In this document: piece by piece, positions 62,793 to 64,000 of the stretch
Layout of the letters: every line of letters starts with the position of its first letter
How positions within the stretch are numbered: position 1 is the stretch's first letter
Source of the DNA: Variovorax atrisoli 110B
Lineage (GTDB): Bacteria; Pseudomonadota; Gammaproteobacteria; Burkholderiales; Burkholderiaceae_C
NCBI RefSeq assembly: GCF_000382045.1
Contig: NZ_KB907466.1
Location: 1 to 64,000 of the forward strand
DNA length: 64,000 nt
Reading direction: 5' to 3'
Notes under the pieces: generated by a model
What the model saw: only the letters and a program-made list of their open reading frames with translations
Databases searched by the model: none
What the model was told of the DNA's origin: nothing
Made by a program: the position numbers and the translations under genes

Positions 62793-64000
62793 TCAGTGGT
62801 GCTTGTCGCTGCGGGCGATGGCGAGCAGGTGCTCCACTTCCTCGGGATACTTCTTGAGGTTGTTCTCGTGCCAGCGCTTGATGATCCACATGCAGCCCGC
62901 CACCACGAGGCCGAAGGCGCTGATGGCGCCGTAGGCCGAGAGTCCGAGGCCCGTGCACACGCTGTAGAAGCCGCCCAGCAGGAGGATGCACGCCTGCTCG
63001 TTGAAGTTCTGCACCGCGATGGAACGGCCCGCGCCCATCAGGTTGTGGCCGCGGTGCTGCAGCAGCGCGTTCATCGGCACCACCAGGAAGCCGCCCAGGC
63101 CGCCCAGCAGGATGAGGAAGGGCACCGCCAGCCACACGTTGCCGATGAAGTTCATGCAGATCACCATCAGGCCCATCGCGATGCCCATGGGGATCACGCG
63201 CGTGGCCATGTCCAGCCGCATGCGCATCGAGGCGACGATCGCGCCCACGGCGGTGCCGATGGTCACTACGCCCGTCAGCGCCGAGGCCTGCGTGGTGTTG
63301 TAGCCCAGCGCCAGCGAGGCCCAGGCCAGCACGATGTACTTGAGGTTGCCGCCCGCGCCCCAGAAGAGCGTGGTGGTGGCGAGCGAGATCTGGCCCAGGC
63401 GGTCGCGCCACAGGCGGGCGTTGCAGTGCCAGAAGTCGGGCAGCAGGGCGGCGACGTTGCGCATCAGGCCGTGCTCGGGATTGGAGCGCAGCGGACGCAT
63501 CTCGACGCCGGTGTGCGGGATGCGCGTGTTGAACCAGGCCGCCAGCATGTAGACGAAGATCAGCACCGTGAGCGCCGCTTCGGCCGGCGTGTCGATGCCG
63601 GTGTCGATGAGGGGCAGGTCGAAGGCCAGCAGCTTGCTGGAGACCGCATGCCCCACCAGCGTGCCGCCCAGCACGATGCCCAGCAGGATCGACGCGATGG
63701 TCAGGCCCTCGATCCAGCCGTTGGCCTTGACCAGCTGCGATGCCGGCAGCAGCTCGGTGAGGATGCCGTACTTGGCCGGCGAGTACGCCGCGGCGCCGAG
63801 CCCCACGATCGAATACGACAGCAGCGGGTGCGAGCCGAAGAGCATCATCAGGCAGCCCAGCACCTTGATGGCGTTGCTGATGAACATCACCTTGCCCTTG
63901 GGCAGGGCGTCGGCGAAGGCGCCCACCAGCGGGGCCAGCACCACATAGAAGACAGCGAAGATGGGCACCAGCGCCGCGCGCTGCCATTCGGGCGCGCCCG
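62793..64000 (-). CDS. lplT: LplT-like lysophospholipid transporter (MFS), 5' end outside the window
   Basis: The frame is open to the window edge. The first visible residues are PEWQRAALVPIFAVFYVVLAP, followed by DALPKGKVMFISNAIK and twelve or so membrane helices, as in the LplT branch of MFS transporters. LplT flips lysophospholipids inward for reacylation. A GTG at 63,968 could be read as a start, but the match continues upstream of it. The protein ends in IARSDKHH. Confidence 0.88.
   Translation of the reverse strand, partial: GAPEWQRAALVPIFAVFYVVLAPLVGAFADALPKGKVMFISNAIKVLGCLMMLFGSHPLLSYSIVGLGAAAYSPAKYGILTELLPASQLVKANGWIEGLTIASILLGIVLGGTLVGHAVSSKLLAFDLPLIDTGIDTPAEAALTVLIFVYMLAAWFNTRIPHTGVEMRPLRSNPEHGLMRNVAALLPDFWHCNARLWRDRLGQISLATTTLFWGAGGNLKYIVLAWASLALGYNTTQASALTGVVTIGTAVGAIVASMRMRLDMATRVIPMGIAMGLMVICMNFIGNVWLAVPFLILLGGLGGFLVVPMNALLQHRGHNLMGAGRSIAVQNFNEQACILLLGGFYSVCTGLGLSAYGAISAFGLVVAGCMWIIKRWHENNLKKYPEEVEHLLAIARSDKHH

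Overview
The window looks like the chromosome of a Comamonadaceae betaproteobacterium, most likely Variovorax or a close relative. This is inferred from high-GC coding sequence, the T6SS gene order, the TorF-porin/glnK/amtB and glcDEF sets, and a dispersed intergenic repeat of a type I associate with that family. No rRNA or tRNA gene was seen.

Positions 1-26,330 hold part of a type VI secretion (T6SS) locus. First come two VgrG spike genes (the first cut by the window edge) and a delivery module (a membrane protein, a DUF2169-pentapeptide protein, a second pentapeptide protein, a DUF3540 protein and a DUF4150 PAAR-like tip). Then come the post-translational control genes on the minus strand (PP2C phosphatase, FHA protein TagH, lipoprotein TssQ), and finally tssJ-tssK-tssL-tssM-tagF-ppkA on the plus strand. 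A membrane alpha/beta-hydrolase follows. The sheath, tube, most baseplate and ClpV genes are not in the window.

Positions 26,775-50,428 are a 23,654-bp Tn7-like transposon inside comM. The two halves of comM flank it, each bounded by the 5-bp duplication CGAGA, and the element has TGT...ACA ends. Its machinery lies in the middle: tnsA, tnsB split into two reading frames at an ATGA overlap, tnsC and two tniQ genes. The TnsA homologue has lost all three expected nuclease residues. Cargo lies on both sides and looks like a defence island. It includes a multi-ubiquitin-like protein/E1/DUF6527 operon facing an XRE-ImmA/IrrE pair across a nested palindrome, a SMEK-domain protein, a fused XRE-ImmA protein with a partner, a tyrosine recombinase, and an AvcD-like cytidine deaminase with a small partner. 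Several parts have lower GC than the flanks.

Positions 50,429-64,000 return to ordinary chromosome. They hold the 5' half of comM; a TorF porin-glnK-amtB nitrogen operon behind a sigma-54 -24/-12 promoter; an SMP-30-type lactonase; a LysR regulator; glycolate oxidase glcDEF; a small secreted protein; glutathione peroxidase; an EamA transporter; and an LplT-like MFS transporter cut by the right edge.

The most interesting content is the comM-resident Tn7-like element: its split TnsB, its apparently dead TnsA, and its ubiquitin-like operon sharing an operator with a protease-controlled repressor.
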